From contig NZ_SLVX01000005.1 in the NCBI RefSeq assembly GCF_004341885.1, forward strand, positions 248,001 to 312,000: 64,000 nucleotides of DNA, in the 5' to 3' direction. Below are positions 15,866 through 23,620 of this stretch, one piece after another. The translations under genes were made by a program, and so were the position numbers. This stretch comes from Shinella granuli (GTDB taxonomy: Bacteria; Pseudomonadota; Alphaproteobacteria; Rhizobiales; Rhizobiaceae). The notes beneath the pieces are model-generated. The model was not told the origin of the DNA. It saw only the letters and a program-made list of their open reading frames with translations, and made no database searches. Numbering within the stretch: the first letter of the stretch is position 1; the number at the start of each line of letters is the position of its first letter.

Positions 15866-16837
15866 ATGGAGATCAAGTGGCTGGAGGATTTCGTGACGCT
15901 GGCCGACACGTCCAGCTTTTCGCGCGCCGCCGAATTGCGCAATGTCACCCAGCCGGCTTTCAGCCGCCGGATCAAGCAGCTGGAAGGCTGGCTCGGCGCC
16001 ACGCTGATCAGCCGCGCCACCATGCCGGCCGAATTGACGCCCGCAGGGCGCAATTTCCTGCCCGTCGCGCAGGAGGCGATCCGCACCTTCTATGCGGCGC
16101 GGGAAGCACTGCGCCCCGCGCATGAGCCGGGCCTCATCCGCTTTGCCGCCCTGCACACGCTGACGGTCACCTTCTTCCCGCGCTGGCTAAAGACACTGGA
16201 AGGCGCGGGCGGCGCCTTCAGCACCTCGCTCATTCCCGACCGCGGCGGCATCGAGGCCAATCTCGACGCCCTTGTCGGCGACGAGGCGGATTTCTTCCTC
16301 ACCTATGCCCATCCGGAAGTGCCGTTTCATCTCGACCGCGGCCAATTCGCCTCGCTGACGGTCGGGCGCGACCGGCTGATGCCGCTGGTATCGGCGGAGA
16401 TCGCGGTTTCGGGCCAGTTGCAGCCCGGGCGCAATCTTCTCGACCGCGCCGTCGCGCAGCCGCGGCTTGCCATTCCCTATCTCAGCTACGGCTTCAATTC
16501 GTTCTTCGGCGTCGCGCTGTCGCGCCTCCTCCTGCGCCGCCCGCCCTTTCGCCGGCGCACGACCCATGAAAACACCATCAGCGCCGGGCTGATGAACATG
16601 GCGGTGACGGGCGCGGGCGTCTGCTGGCTGCCGGAGAGCCTTGCGCGCGAAGAGATGGAGGCGGGGCGCCTCGTGCCGGCCTCCGTGGACGAGGGCTGGA
16701 ACCTCAACCTCGAAGTCCGCCTCTACCGCCATGCGGCGAGCCGGACCGGCAAGGTCGAGGATTTCTGGCGCACGGCGCGGCAGCTTCTCGAACGCGCACC
16801 GCCTGGTATCAGACTTTCAGGAAGAGCAGCGCCCTGA
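15866..16837 (+). CDS. LysR-family transcriptional regulator
   Basis: 323 residues. The N-terminal winged helix-turn-helix is clear (LEDFVTLADTSSFSRAAELRNVTQPAFSRRIKQLEGWLG, residues 5-43 in pieces), followed by a periplasmic-binding-like effector domain of about 220 residues. The start has GGAGGGACGCG before it. It is divergent from the amidohydrolase-ABC operon, the classic arrangement for a LysR regulator of its neighbour. The promoter of the DAT-peptidase operon carries the same 32-bp element, so that operon is a likely second target. Its 3' end overlaps the convergent M55 peptidase gene by 29 bp. Inducer unknown. Confidence 0.9.
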   Translation: MEIKWLEDFVTLADTSSFSRAAELRNVTQPAFSRRIKQLEGWLGATLISRATMPAELTPAGRNFLPVAQEAIRTFYAAREALRPAHEPGLIRFAALHTLTVTFFPRWLKTLEGAGGAFSTSLIPDRGGIEANLDALVGDEADFFLTYAHPEVPFHLDRGQFASLTVGRDRLMPLVSAEIAVSGQLQPGRNLLDRAVAQPRLAIPYLSYGFNSFFGVALSRLLLRRPPFRRRTTHENTISAGLMNMAVTGAGVCWLPESLAREEMEAGRLVPASVDEGWNLNLEVRLYRHAASRTGKVEDFWRTARQLLERAPPGIRLSGRAAP

Positions 16838-17609
16838 GGATCTCGGAGAAATCCCTGTGCTCGAAGGCGACGGCGCGGGGACCATGCGCCTTCGCACCGG
16901 GATACCATGCAGCCCGGTAGGCCTCGGTCGGCGTGCTGAACTCGATCACCACCTCGTAGCGATCCGCCTTTGCGGGCAGCGCCTGCGCGAAGTCGCCCGA
17001 CAGCGCCGCCGCCACGCCTTCGCGGATGAGACGGCGGGACCAGGCGGGCGAGATGGATGTCGAGGCGCGGCCCCTGCCATCCAGCGTTTCCACCGTCGCA
17101 AGGCCGGGCACCATGGCCCGCGCCTCCGCGCAGATGCCCACGTCCCCGGCGAGGAAGACCGACGGCACGCCATAGCCGGCCGCGCAGAGCGCGTTGAAGG
17201 TGAACTCGGACGCCACCTCGCCATTCAGCAGGAGCCGCGAGATGCGCAGGTTGGAGGTGTGCGCGAGCGGATTGCCCTCCGTGCCGGCCTTGGAATGGTA
17301 GCCCGTATAGATCGCGGCGGCAAAGCCGGCATCGATGCCGAACATCATCTCGTCCGGATGGCCGGACCAGCCGCGCACGATGCGGGCATAATCGGGCAGA
17401 CGGTCGAGGATGAGATTGCGGCCGCTGTCATGGGCATCCTTGATCACCACTTCCGTGGCGCCGGCGGCGCGCGCGCCCTCGCAGGCGGCGACCACCTCGC
17501 CCGTCATCAGCGCGCGGAACTCGGCCCAGTCCGGGTGGGTGCGCTCGGCCTCGTTCCAATGGGCGATGCCGGCCGTGCCTTCGATGTCGGCGGAGATGAA
17601 GACTTTCAT
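16809..17609 (-). CDS. dppA: Zinc-dependent D-aminopeptidase, DppA family (peptidase M55)
   Basis: 266 residues, close to Bacillus DppA. The metal ligands fall at the family positions: D8 and E10 in FISADIEG, H60 in IKDAHDSG, the GYH histidine at 105, and a glutamate (E131 or E135) in LLLNGEVASEF. Family members form a decameric ring and release N-terminal D-residues, for example from D-Ala-D-Ala. The start MKVFISADIEG at 17609 is fixed by alignment to the family; its ATG overlaps the preceding stop by four bases (ATGA), so it is coupled to the P1 peptidase gene. Last gene of the DAT operon. Role in D-peptide use is supported by three D-amino acid enzymes nearby. Confidence 0.88.
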   Translation of the reverse strand: MKVFISADIEGTAGIAHWNEAERTHPDWAEFRALMTGEVVAACEGARAAGATEVVIKDAHDSGRNLILDRLPDYARIVRGWSGHPDEMMFGIDAGFAAAIYTGYHSKAGTEGNPLAHTSNLRISRLLLNGEVASEFTFNALCAAGYGVPSVFLAGDVGICAEARAMVPGLATVETLDGRGRASTSISPAWSRRLIREGVAAALSGDFAQALPAKADRYEVVIEFSTPTEAYRAAWYPGAKAHGPRAVAFEHRDFSEILRALLFLKV

Positions 17610-18643
17610 GGGATGGGGCTCTCCTTCAGCCAGTCCGTGAGGGCGGGATAGATGCGGCCGCTGCGCGCCGGCGTGGCGGGGGCCGCGCAGAGCCCGTTCA
17701 GCACCGCCTCCTGTGTGGTCTCGGCGGCCGCGCGGAAGGCGATGTCGATATAGCTGTCGGACAGCCGCTGCTGCGTGGCGACGGGCGCAGGCGGATCGTG
17801 CTCGACCGGATCGGCCGTTGTGAAACAAAGGACGACGTCGCCGCTGCCATGGCCCCAGAAGGCGCCGAGCCGGGCAAGCCCCGCACCGCCGCGCCGGGCG
17901 ACGCGCTGCAATTGCCGGTCGCCCAGCGGCAGGTCCGTCGCCATGACGACGATGACCGAACCGCGCTCAGGGCTTGCCGGCACCCGCGGGTCGGGCCGGC
18001 GGCCGTCCGGCAGGACGAGATCGCCCGCCGCGCCGAAATTGGCGAGCACCAGCGTGCCGAGCGTGAAGTCGCGCTTGCCGATGCGCATCAGCCGCGAGGC
18101 GGTGCCGATGCCGGCCTTGAAGCCGAAGGCGGTCATGCCGGATCCGGCACCGACCGCGCCCTGCTCGACCGGTCCCGGATGCGCGGCATCGAGGGCCGCC
18201 TCGGCATCCGCGGGCGTCACGCCGAGCGCCTGGATATCGTTGATGCTGCCGTCGTTGCACTCGAAGACCAGCGCATTGACCGTCGAGGTCTTCCGCCCGA
18301 TCGCCGGATTGGCGGCGATGGCGCGGCGGATCAGGGCCTCGGTGCAGGCGGCGACGCCGAACGTGTTGGTGAGGAGGATGGGCGTCTCGATCGTGCCGAG
18401 CTCGGCCACCTGCATCAGCCCGGCCGACTTGCCGAAGCCGTTGACGACTTCGACCGCCGCCCGCGGCTTGACGCGGAAGAGATCGCCGGGATGCGGCACG
18501 ATGGCCGTCACGCCGGTGAAGAGGCCTTCGCCGCGCAGCGAGCGATGGCCGACGGCAACCCCGGCAACATCGGTAATGGCATTGCCCGGCCCCGGCTCCA
18601 GCCGCCCCTCAGGGATCAGGCCCAGTTCACGCGCCGTCTTCAT
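17606..18643 (-). CDS. P1 family peptidase (DmpA/BapA-type L-aminopeptidase/D-esterase)
   Basis: 345 residues from the chosen start MKTARELGLIPEG, where the family normally begins; GGAAGGGGCGGAC precedes it. Family motifs: NAITDVAGVAVGHRSL at about 21-36, VVNGFGKSAGL at 66-76, and the self-cleavage site ERGSVIVVMATD with G228-S229. In DmpA of Ochrobactrum anthropi a Gly-Ser bond is cut and the new N-terminal Ser is the nucleophile, giving alpha and beta chains. DmpA releases L-residues from peptides and acts on D-Ala esters and amides; BapA acts on beta-peptides. The 35 codons of open frame upstream fall inside a dispersed repeat and are not counted. Operon partner of DAT and DppA. Confidence 0.87.
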   Translation of the reverse strand: MKTARELGLIPEGRLEPGPGNAITDVAGVAVGHRSLRGEGLFTGVTAIVPHPGDLFRVKPRAAVEVVNGFGKSAGLMQVAELGTIETPILLTNTFGVAACTEALIRRAIAANPAIGRKTSTVNALVFECNDGSINDIQALGVTPADAEAALDAAHPGPVEQGAVGAGSGMTAFGFKAGIGTASRLMRIGKRDFTLGTLVLANFGAAGDLVLPDGRRPDPRVPASPERGSVIVVMATDLPLGDRQLQRVARRGGAGLARLGAFWGHGSGDVVLCFTTADPVEHDPPAPVATQQRLSDSYIDIAFRAAAETTQEAVLNGLCAAPATPARSGRIYPALTDWLKESPIP

Positions 18644-18699
18644 GTCCGCCCCTTCCGGCATTCCAATCCTTGAAAAGATGACCTTTTCCGAGCGAGCCG

Positions 18700-18782
18700 C
18701 CTCGCCGGAAATGCTCTGGATTCTTGCTTTTACCGCATTATCCGACACCGAAGCGACTTCGCTTCGGCTGGAAATGCTCTAG
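18700..18782. repeat. Rhizobial-type dispersed intergenic repeat with hairpin
   Basis: Two copies of GGAAATGCTCT (about 18711-18721 and 18770-18780) flank a hairpin, CCGAAGCGA-CT-TCGCTTCGG at 18748-18767. On the minus strand the unit begins TAGAGCATTTCCAG, a widespread intergenic sequence in Rhizobiales. Here it supplies the TAG stop of the aminotransferase gene and fills the gap before the P1 peptidase gene, where the hairpin could tune downstream expression. Exact outer limits are uncertain. Confidence 0.6.
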
Positions 18783-19630
18783 ACCGAAACGCCGGCCGCT
18801 TCCAGATAGAGCGCCTGCAGCGCCCGCGTCCGAGGCCCGGGTTTTCCATCGCCGATCACCCGGTCGCCGATGCGCACGACGGGCGTGACCAGGCTGGAGG
18901 CGGAGGTCTGGAAGGCCTCTGCTGCGCCCTGCGCCTCCTCGGGCGTGAAGGCGCGCTCCTCGATGTGCAGGCCATCGGCGGCGCAGAGCCGCGCAAGGGC
19001 GCGCTGGGTACAGCCCGGCAGCGTGGCCTGCGAGGCGGCGCGGGTGAGGATGCGGCCGTCAGCGGTGATGAGGTGTGCGGTCGAGGAGGCCCCCTCCGTC
19101 ACCAGCCCGCCCTCCACCAGCCAGACATCGTCGAAACCGCGGGCACGCGCCGCCTGCTTGGCCATCACCTGGCCAAGCAGCATGGCGGTCTTGATGTCGC
19201 GCCGCTGCCAGCGCGGATCGGAGGCAAGGTCGACCGCAATGCCGTTCTGCTGCGCCTTGGTGCCGGTGAGGGACTTGGCCTGCGTGAAGCCGACGAGCCG
19301 CGGCGCCAGCGTGGCGGGATAGAAGAAGTCGCGGTCCGCCTCGCCGCGCGAGACCTGCAGATAGACGGTGCCGTCCTGCAGGGCGTTGCGGGCGATCAGT
19401 TCCGTCTGGACGGCCACGATTTCCGGCCGGTCGAGCGCCAGGGGGATGTCCAGCTCCTTCAGCGAACGTTCGAGCCGGGCGAGATGCAGGTCGTTGTCGA
19501 TCATCCGCCCGGCGATCACCGCCGTCACCTCGTAGACGGCATCGCCGAACAGGAAGCCGCGATCGAACAACCCGATCCTGGCTTCCTCCTCCGGCACGAA
19601 TTGACCGTGGACGTAGACGATCCTGCCCAT
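18779..19630 (-). CDS. dat: D-amino-acid transaminase (PLP class IV)
   Basis: 283 residues, matching D-amino acid aminotransferases (about 280). Features: LFDRGFLFGDAVYEV at 21-35, the typical N-terminal turn; R-G-E at 95-97 in QVSRGEADRDFFYP; the PLP lysine K147 in RRDIKTAMLLG; and VEGGLVTEGASSTAHLI, which holds the PLP-contacting glutamate. The start at 19630 has AAGGGGAACAG before it; the frame is open 31 codons further but into promoter sequence. It converts D-amino acids to 2-oxo acids using an acceptor such as 2-oxoglutarate. First gene of an operon followed by two D-peptide hydrolases, so it would process released D-residues. Branched-chain or aminodeoxychorismate enzymes share the fold but fit the motifs less well. 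Confidence 0.87.
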   Translation of the reverse strand: MGRIVYVHGQFVPEEEARIGLFDRGFLFGDAVYEVTAVIAGRMIDNDLHLARLERSLKELDIPLALDRPEIVAVQTELIARNALQDGTVYLQVSRGEADRDFFYPATLAPRLVGFTQAKSLTGTKAQQNGIAVDLASDPRWQRRDIKTAMLLGQVMAKQAARARGFDDVWLVEGGLVTEGASSTAHLITADGRILTRAASQATLPGCTQRALARLCAADGLHIEERAFTPEEAQGAAEAFQTSASSLVTPVVRIGDRVIGDGKPGPRTRALQALYLEAAGVSV

Positions 19631-19693
19631 CTGTTCCCCTTGCTGCGCCTGTGGCTCCTCGCGCCGAACATTGGTGCGACTTGCCGCGGCTGA

Positions 19694-19725
19694 CCAATTC
19701 AATTTGGGCAGAATCCTATGCAAAA
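19694..19725 (-). promoter_or_regulatory. Shared 32-bp promoter element, copy 2
   Basis: Ungapped match to 15762-15793 with 26 of 32 bases identical and same orientation relative to the downstream operon. It ends 64 bp before the D-amino acid transaminase start (copy 1 ends 80 bp before its gene), a similar geometry that supports a common activator binding site overlapping or just above the -35 region. Confidence 0.75.
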
Positions 19726-19753
19726 AACGCCTGAGGCTTTGTTTTGCAATGAT

Positions 19754-21319
19754 TTAGGTGTTGTCATCGCACCGGGCATAGCGGATCCCACGGGCCAGCC
19801 AGCAGCCGAGCGTCAGGTCGGTGATATGTCCGGCCGCATCGCGCTCGGCCACCAGCGTCCAGTCCCCCGGCGCCGGCGCGTCCATCGAGCGGCGCGTCAC
19901 GACGATCCAGATGTCGGGCCCGGCCGGCTGGACGATCTCGGGCCGGCCCGTGCCGAGGAAACCCTCGGCCCAGAGATAGGTCCCGCCGTCGCGGCATTCG
20001 ATGACGATATCCGCCTCCAGCTCGGCGGAGCGGTAGCGGCCCGCAAGGCGCTTATCGCCGGCCGCCGGCACCGGAGCGACCGGCGCCAGCCTCTCGGCGT
20101 AATTTTCCTGCGCGCGCTGCATCAGGAGGTCCTCGCCCGCGCGGGCAACCGTGACGGACGAGGAGGCAAGGCCGCCGTCCGCCGTCTGCGAAAGGCTCTC
20201 CGGCGACGTGCCGAAGCGCAGGGTCGCCGCGTCGAGGCCGGGCTCCAGCCGGGCGAGAAGACCGGTCTCGCGGCTCATCCACTGCCCGCCCCAGCGCTCG
20301 CCGAGCGGCTGCGGGGCGGGGTGCGGCAGGCCGAGCGCGGTGCGCAGCAGCCGGTGTGCCGCGCCATGCGCATCGCCGTGATGGTTGAACATCACCACGA
20401 CCGAGAGCCGCGCTTCGGCCGAATAGGCCCGGTAGGCCCGGAAGCCGCGCAGGGCGCCGCTATGGCCAGTGAAGGCGACATCGCCGACGCGCGAATGCTG
20501 CAGGCCGAAACCATAGGCCGCGGCCGTACCGTCGCGGAAGGTCTGCGGCACCGCGATCTTCCGGTAGAGACTGTCCGGATCCCCGCGCGTGGCATCGATC
20601 CAGCGTTCATAGGCGATCATGTCGTCGAGCGAGGCGGAGATGCCGGCATCGCCCCGCCAGTAGATGCCGTTGTCCGCCGGAAGGTAGCCGGTGGCGTCGT
20701 TGCCCTCGTAGCCGACCACACCGTCTTCCGGCTGGCGGGTATCGGCGGTCAGCACCGCGCCGGCCATGCCGGCCGGCTCCCAGATGTGCCGCGCATAGAG
20801 CGCCTCCAGCGTTTCGGCGGAGAACGCCTCCAGAAGATCGGAGACGAGGCGGAAATTGCCGTTGCTGTAGGAATAGCGCGTGCCGGGCGCAAAGTGCCCG
20901 TTGCGCATGCGCATGAACACCGATGCCGCGTCGTCGCGCGAAAAGGCCTGCTCGGCCCTGGCGCCGTGCAGCACGGTCAGCGCCCAGTAGTCGCGCAGGC
21001 CCGACTGGTTGTTGCAGAGATCGCGCACGCGCGGCAGCGGGCCTTCGAAATTCGGCAGATGCGCGGCAAGCCGGCCATCGAGTGCTTCCGGCGCACCACA
21101 GGCGGCGAGCATGGCCGCGCAGGTGAACTGCTTGGAGACCGAGCAGATCGGCAGCCGCGTCCCCGCCGTCATGGCCCGACGCGTGTCGAGATCGGAGAAA
21201 CCCCAGGCACGAAGGGCGACGACCTGCCCTTCGCTGACCACGCCGGCGACGCCGCCCGGCCCCGGAAACCGCAAGGCAAGCGCATCCATCTCCGCTTCGA
21301 GCCGCTTGTCGTCGATCAT
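19754..21319 (-). CDS. dap: D-stereospecific aminopeptidase, DAP-like (serine peptidase family S12)
   Basis: 521 residues; Ochrobactrum anthropi DAP has 520. The penicillin-recognising motifs are S60-x-x-K63 (CSVSK), Y151-S-N (YSYSN) and H286-S-G, each within about two residues of the known DAP positions. After the catalytic domain come about 180 residues that fit the two extra beta-barrel domains of DAP. The enzyme frees N-terminal D-Ala or similar D-residues from amides and peptides. The start MIDDKRLEAEMDAL agrees with DAP; the frame runs on upstream through the cytochrome gene in another register. No signal peptide, so it is cytoplasmic, as expected if substrates are imported. General esterase EstB-like activity is the alternative. 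Confidence 0.85.
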   Translation of the reverse strand: MIDDKRLEAEMDALALRFPGPGGVAGVVSEGQVVALRAWGFSDLDTRRAMTAGTRLPICSVSKQFTCAAMLAACGAPEALDGRLAAHLPNFEGPLPRVRDLCNNQSGLRDYWALTVLHGARAEQAFSRDDAASVFMRMRNGHFAPGTRYSYSNGNFRLVSDLLEAFSAETLEALYARHIWEPAGMAGAVLTADTRQPEDGVVGYEGNDATGYLPADNGIYWRGDAGISASLDDMIAYERWIDATRGDPDSLYRKIAVPQTFRDGTAAAYGFGLQHSRVGDVAFTGHSGALRGFRAYRAYSAEARLSVVVMFNHHGDAHGAAHRLLRTALGLPHPAPQPLGERWGGQWMSRETGLLARLEPGLDAATLRFGTSPESLSQTADGGLASSSVTVARAGEDLLMQRAQENYAERLAPVAPVPAAGDKRLAGRYRSAELEADIVIECRDGGTYLWAEGFLGTGRPEIVQPAGPDIWIVVTRRSMDAPAPGDWTLVAERDAAGHITDLTLGCWLARGIRYARCDDNT

Positions 21320-21453
21320 GCCCTGCCTGCCTTCCATCCTTGCCCCGCCCGGCGCTTGTCCTGCGGGGATTGCTGCGAATCTCACCGGCGGCCATTGTTG
21401 CCATCCGCGGCGGCTTCGCAACTCGGCAATCTTGCCGGCAGGGCATGCGCCGG

Positions 21454-21963
21454 TCAGTCGATGCCGTTGGCCCGCTGCATCTCGCGCACATAGGCGATGA
21501 CGTTCCGGAGGTCGGCCCGCGTCATCGCCGGCTGGGCCGGCATGTCGCCGAACGTCCAGTGATGCGCCCGCACGCCGTTGACGACGGCCATCTCGAACGC
21601 GTGGTCGCCGTGGTGCGAGGGCTCGTAGATCTCGTGCACCAGCGGTGGCCCGGCCTCGGTTCCCGCGGCATTGGCGCCGTGGCAGGCGGCACAGACGGCG
21701 TTGAACGCCTTCTCCCCCATCTTCGCCGCCTCCGAGAGAGTGGCGGGAAGGGTGACCGTGACCATCACGCCTTTGCCGGCCGCTGCTTCGGTCGCCGGCG
21801 CCTCCCCGCCCCGGTGCGTCCAGGTGGCGGCGGCGGCAATACCCACTGCAACGATGGCGATGACGGCAATCTTCCCCTTGTTCATCCCGCCGGCCGAAGC
21901 CCGCTTTTCCGGTGCGCCGGGCGCATTTTTCGAATGTCCGCGCTGTTGATCGTTTCGTGTCAT
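21454..21963 (-). CDS. Membrane-anchored c-type cytochrome
   Basis: 169 residues. A single N-terminal membrane helix at about 30-48 (KIAVIAIVAVGIAAAATW) is followed by a periplasmic domain with one haem-binding motif C91-A-A-C94-H95 and a later FGDMPAQP segment giving the axial methionine. The start at 21963 has CAGGAACC before it; an internal Met at 21885, right at the membrane helix, is the alternative start. It follows the multicopper oxidase gene by 115 bp and likely passes electrons to or from it or to the respiratory chain. Pairing of a copper oxidase with a monohaem cytochrome is common in copper-resistance islands. Confidence 0.85.
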   Translation of the reverse strand: MTRNDQQRGHSKNAPGAPEKRASAGGMNKGKIAVIAIVAVGIAAAATWTHRGGEAPATEAAAGKGVMVTVTLPATLSEAAKMGEKAFNAVCAACHGANAAGTEAGPPLVHEIYEPSHHGDHAFEMAVVNGVRAHHWTFGDMPAQPAMTRADLRNVIAYVREMQRANGID

Positions 21964-22078
21964 GGTTCCTGTCCTGATAGGAAGCCGGTCGCGGCGGTCG
22001 CCGCCCGGCAAAGAGCTGTTTTCTGACGGGCAGGCCGAGCGGCCACCGTGGCGGCCGCGCCCGCAATGCACGCCGCCT

Positions 22079-23551
22079 TCACGCCTCGACCCGGAACTCG
22101 GTCATCATGCCGGTCGCAAGGTGCGGCATGTGGTGGCAATGCAGCATCCAGCGCGCGGTCTCCCCCGCATCCAGCGCCACCGTGACCATCGACATCGGCG
22201 GCACGTAGACCGTGTCGCGCCGCGCGCCGGCAAAGCGGCGGGCATTGATCCCGACCACCTGGAAGGCATGGCCGTGCAGGTGCATCGGATGGCCCATCAT
22301 CGACATGTTGTGGAAGGCGAGTTCCACCCGCTCGCCGCTTTTTGCGGCGATGGGGCGATGCTGGCCCCAGACCGCCCCGTCGATGGTCCAGGCATAGGGC
22401 CGCATCGCACCGCCCAGCATGATCATGTGGCGGCGCTCGACCGGCCTTTCGGGCAGGGCGTCGATGCCGACAAGGCTCGCCTCCTGCGCAAGGTCGGTAT
22501 CGAAGGCCGGCGCCACCCTTTCGGCGAGGGCGTCGATGATGCCGATCGTCGCGCCGGGCGTGGCAAGGACGATGCCGGTCCGCTCGCGCGCGCCCTCGCG
22601 AAGGGCGAGCACCGGCCATGCACTGCCCTCGTTCGGCAGGTCGATCTCGATGTCGAGGCGCTGCCCCATGGCGACCCCGAAACGGGAACCCGCAAGCGGG
22701 CGCACCGGGTGACCGTCCACCGCGACGAGCTGCCCTTCCACCGTGCCGGTGTCGATCCAGAAGACCGTTGCGGCGGCGGCATTGATGACACGCAGCCGAA
22801 CCCGCCCACCGCGCTCGACCGATACGACCTCGGGATCGGAAAGCGTGCGGTCGTTGGCGAGATAGGCATCCCAGTCGTAGTCGTTGAGGTCCATGGCCAT
22901 GCCGCCCATGGTGCCCATGTCCATCGGCATCGCCATCGATCCCGCGGTTCCGGCACCGCCATGCATGCCGCCGTGGCCCATGCCCTGCATCGCGCCGGAG
23001 GCCGCGGTGCCGTGTCCGCCGGTGATCTCCGCCAGCACCTCTTCCGGCGCCTTGAAGGAGAAATCGTGCAGGAAGAGCACCACCTCCTGCCGGTCGGCGG
23101 CGACGTCCTCCGGCCGGCGCACGATCAGCGGGGCGGCAAGCAACTGCATTTCCTGGATGGGAACGTGGCTGTGCATCCAGTGCGTGCCGGCAAGCGGGGC
23201 GAAATCGAAGCTGCGCGTCTCGCCGGGCGCAAGCAGCGGCTGCGGCATGTCGGGCACGCCGTCCTGCGCGTTCGGCGGGATCTGGCCGTGCCAGTGCACG
23301 ATGGTCGGGACGGGCAGGTCGTTGTCGAGGTCGACCCGGAAGCGCTGGCCGGGATCGAGGACAAGGCCTTGCCCGCCGGGACCGGCAAGGCCGAAGACGG
23401 TGGCGGCGCGGCCGTCGATATCGAGCGTGCGGCGCGTGGCGGCAAGCCGCAGCGGCGCGGCCGCCTGGCCGAAGGCACGGATGGGGAACTGGGTTGCAGC
23501 GAGCGTCGCTGCGCCGGCGGCCAGGAAACCGCGTCGGGAAAAGCATGTCAT
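22079..23551 (-). CDS. Tat-exported multicopper oxidase with Met/His-rich insert (CopA/CueO-like)
   Basis: 490 residues. The N terminus FSRRGFLAAGAATLAA is a twin-arginine signal. Copper ligands sit in four motifs: HWHG, HSH (THWMHSHVP), HPMHLHGHAF and the final HCHxxxHxxxxM (HCHHMPHLATGMM), so T1, T2 and T3 sites are complete. A stretch at about 190-225, rich in Met, His and Gly (MGHGGMHGG, MAMPMDMGTMGGMAM), resembles the substrate Cu(I)-binding insert of CueO-type cuprous oxidases. It probably oxidises Cu(I) in the periplasm. The start has GAGGTGA before it. Neighbours are a small exported Cys-rich protein upstream and a cytochrome c downstream. Confidence 0.9.
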   Translation of the reverse strand: MTCFSRRGFLAAGAATLAATQFPIRAFGQAAAPLRLAATRRTLDIDGRAATVFGLAGPGGQGLVLDPGQRFRVDLDNDLPVPTIVHWHGQIPPNAQDGVPDMPQPLLAPGETRSFDFAPLAGTHWMHSHVPIQEMQLLAAPLIVRRPEDVAADRQEVVLFLHDFSFKAPEEVLAEITGGHGTAASGAMQGMGHGGMHGGAGTAGSMAMPMDMGTMGGMAMDLNDYDWDAYLANDRTLSDPEVVSVERGGRVRLRVINAAAATVFWIDTGTVEGQLVAVDGHPVRPLAGSRFGVAMGQRLDIEIDLPNEGSAWPVLALREGARERTGIVLATPGATIGIIDALAERVAPAFDTDLAQEASLVGIDALPERPVERRHMIMLGGAMRPYAWTIDGAVWGQHRPIAAKSGERVELAFHNMSMMGHPMHLHGHAFQVVGINARRFAGARRDTVYVPPMSMVTVALDAGETARWMLHCHHMPHLATGMMTEFRVEA

Positions 23552-23561
23552 GGCATCACCT

Positions 23562-23577
23562 CGGGACGGACGTCCCG
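23562..23577. other. Small perfect hairpin just before the copper oxidase gene
   Basis: CGGGACG-GA-CGTCCCG forms a 7-bp stem with a two-base centre, ending 11 bases before the oxidase start codon. It may be an operator or an RNA structure near the ribosome site; nothing else supports either role. Confidence 0.3.
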
Positions 23578-23620
23578 CTCAAAAACCTGGGAAATACGGC
23601 AGGCGCGGCCTGCCGCGGCT

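Noticed and set aside
18644-18748. 35-codon N-terminal extension of the P1 peptidase
   Set aside because: It is translation of a dispersed intergenic repeat; the family starts at the downstream Met with a good ribosome site.
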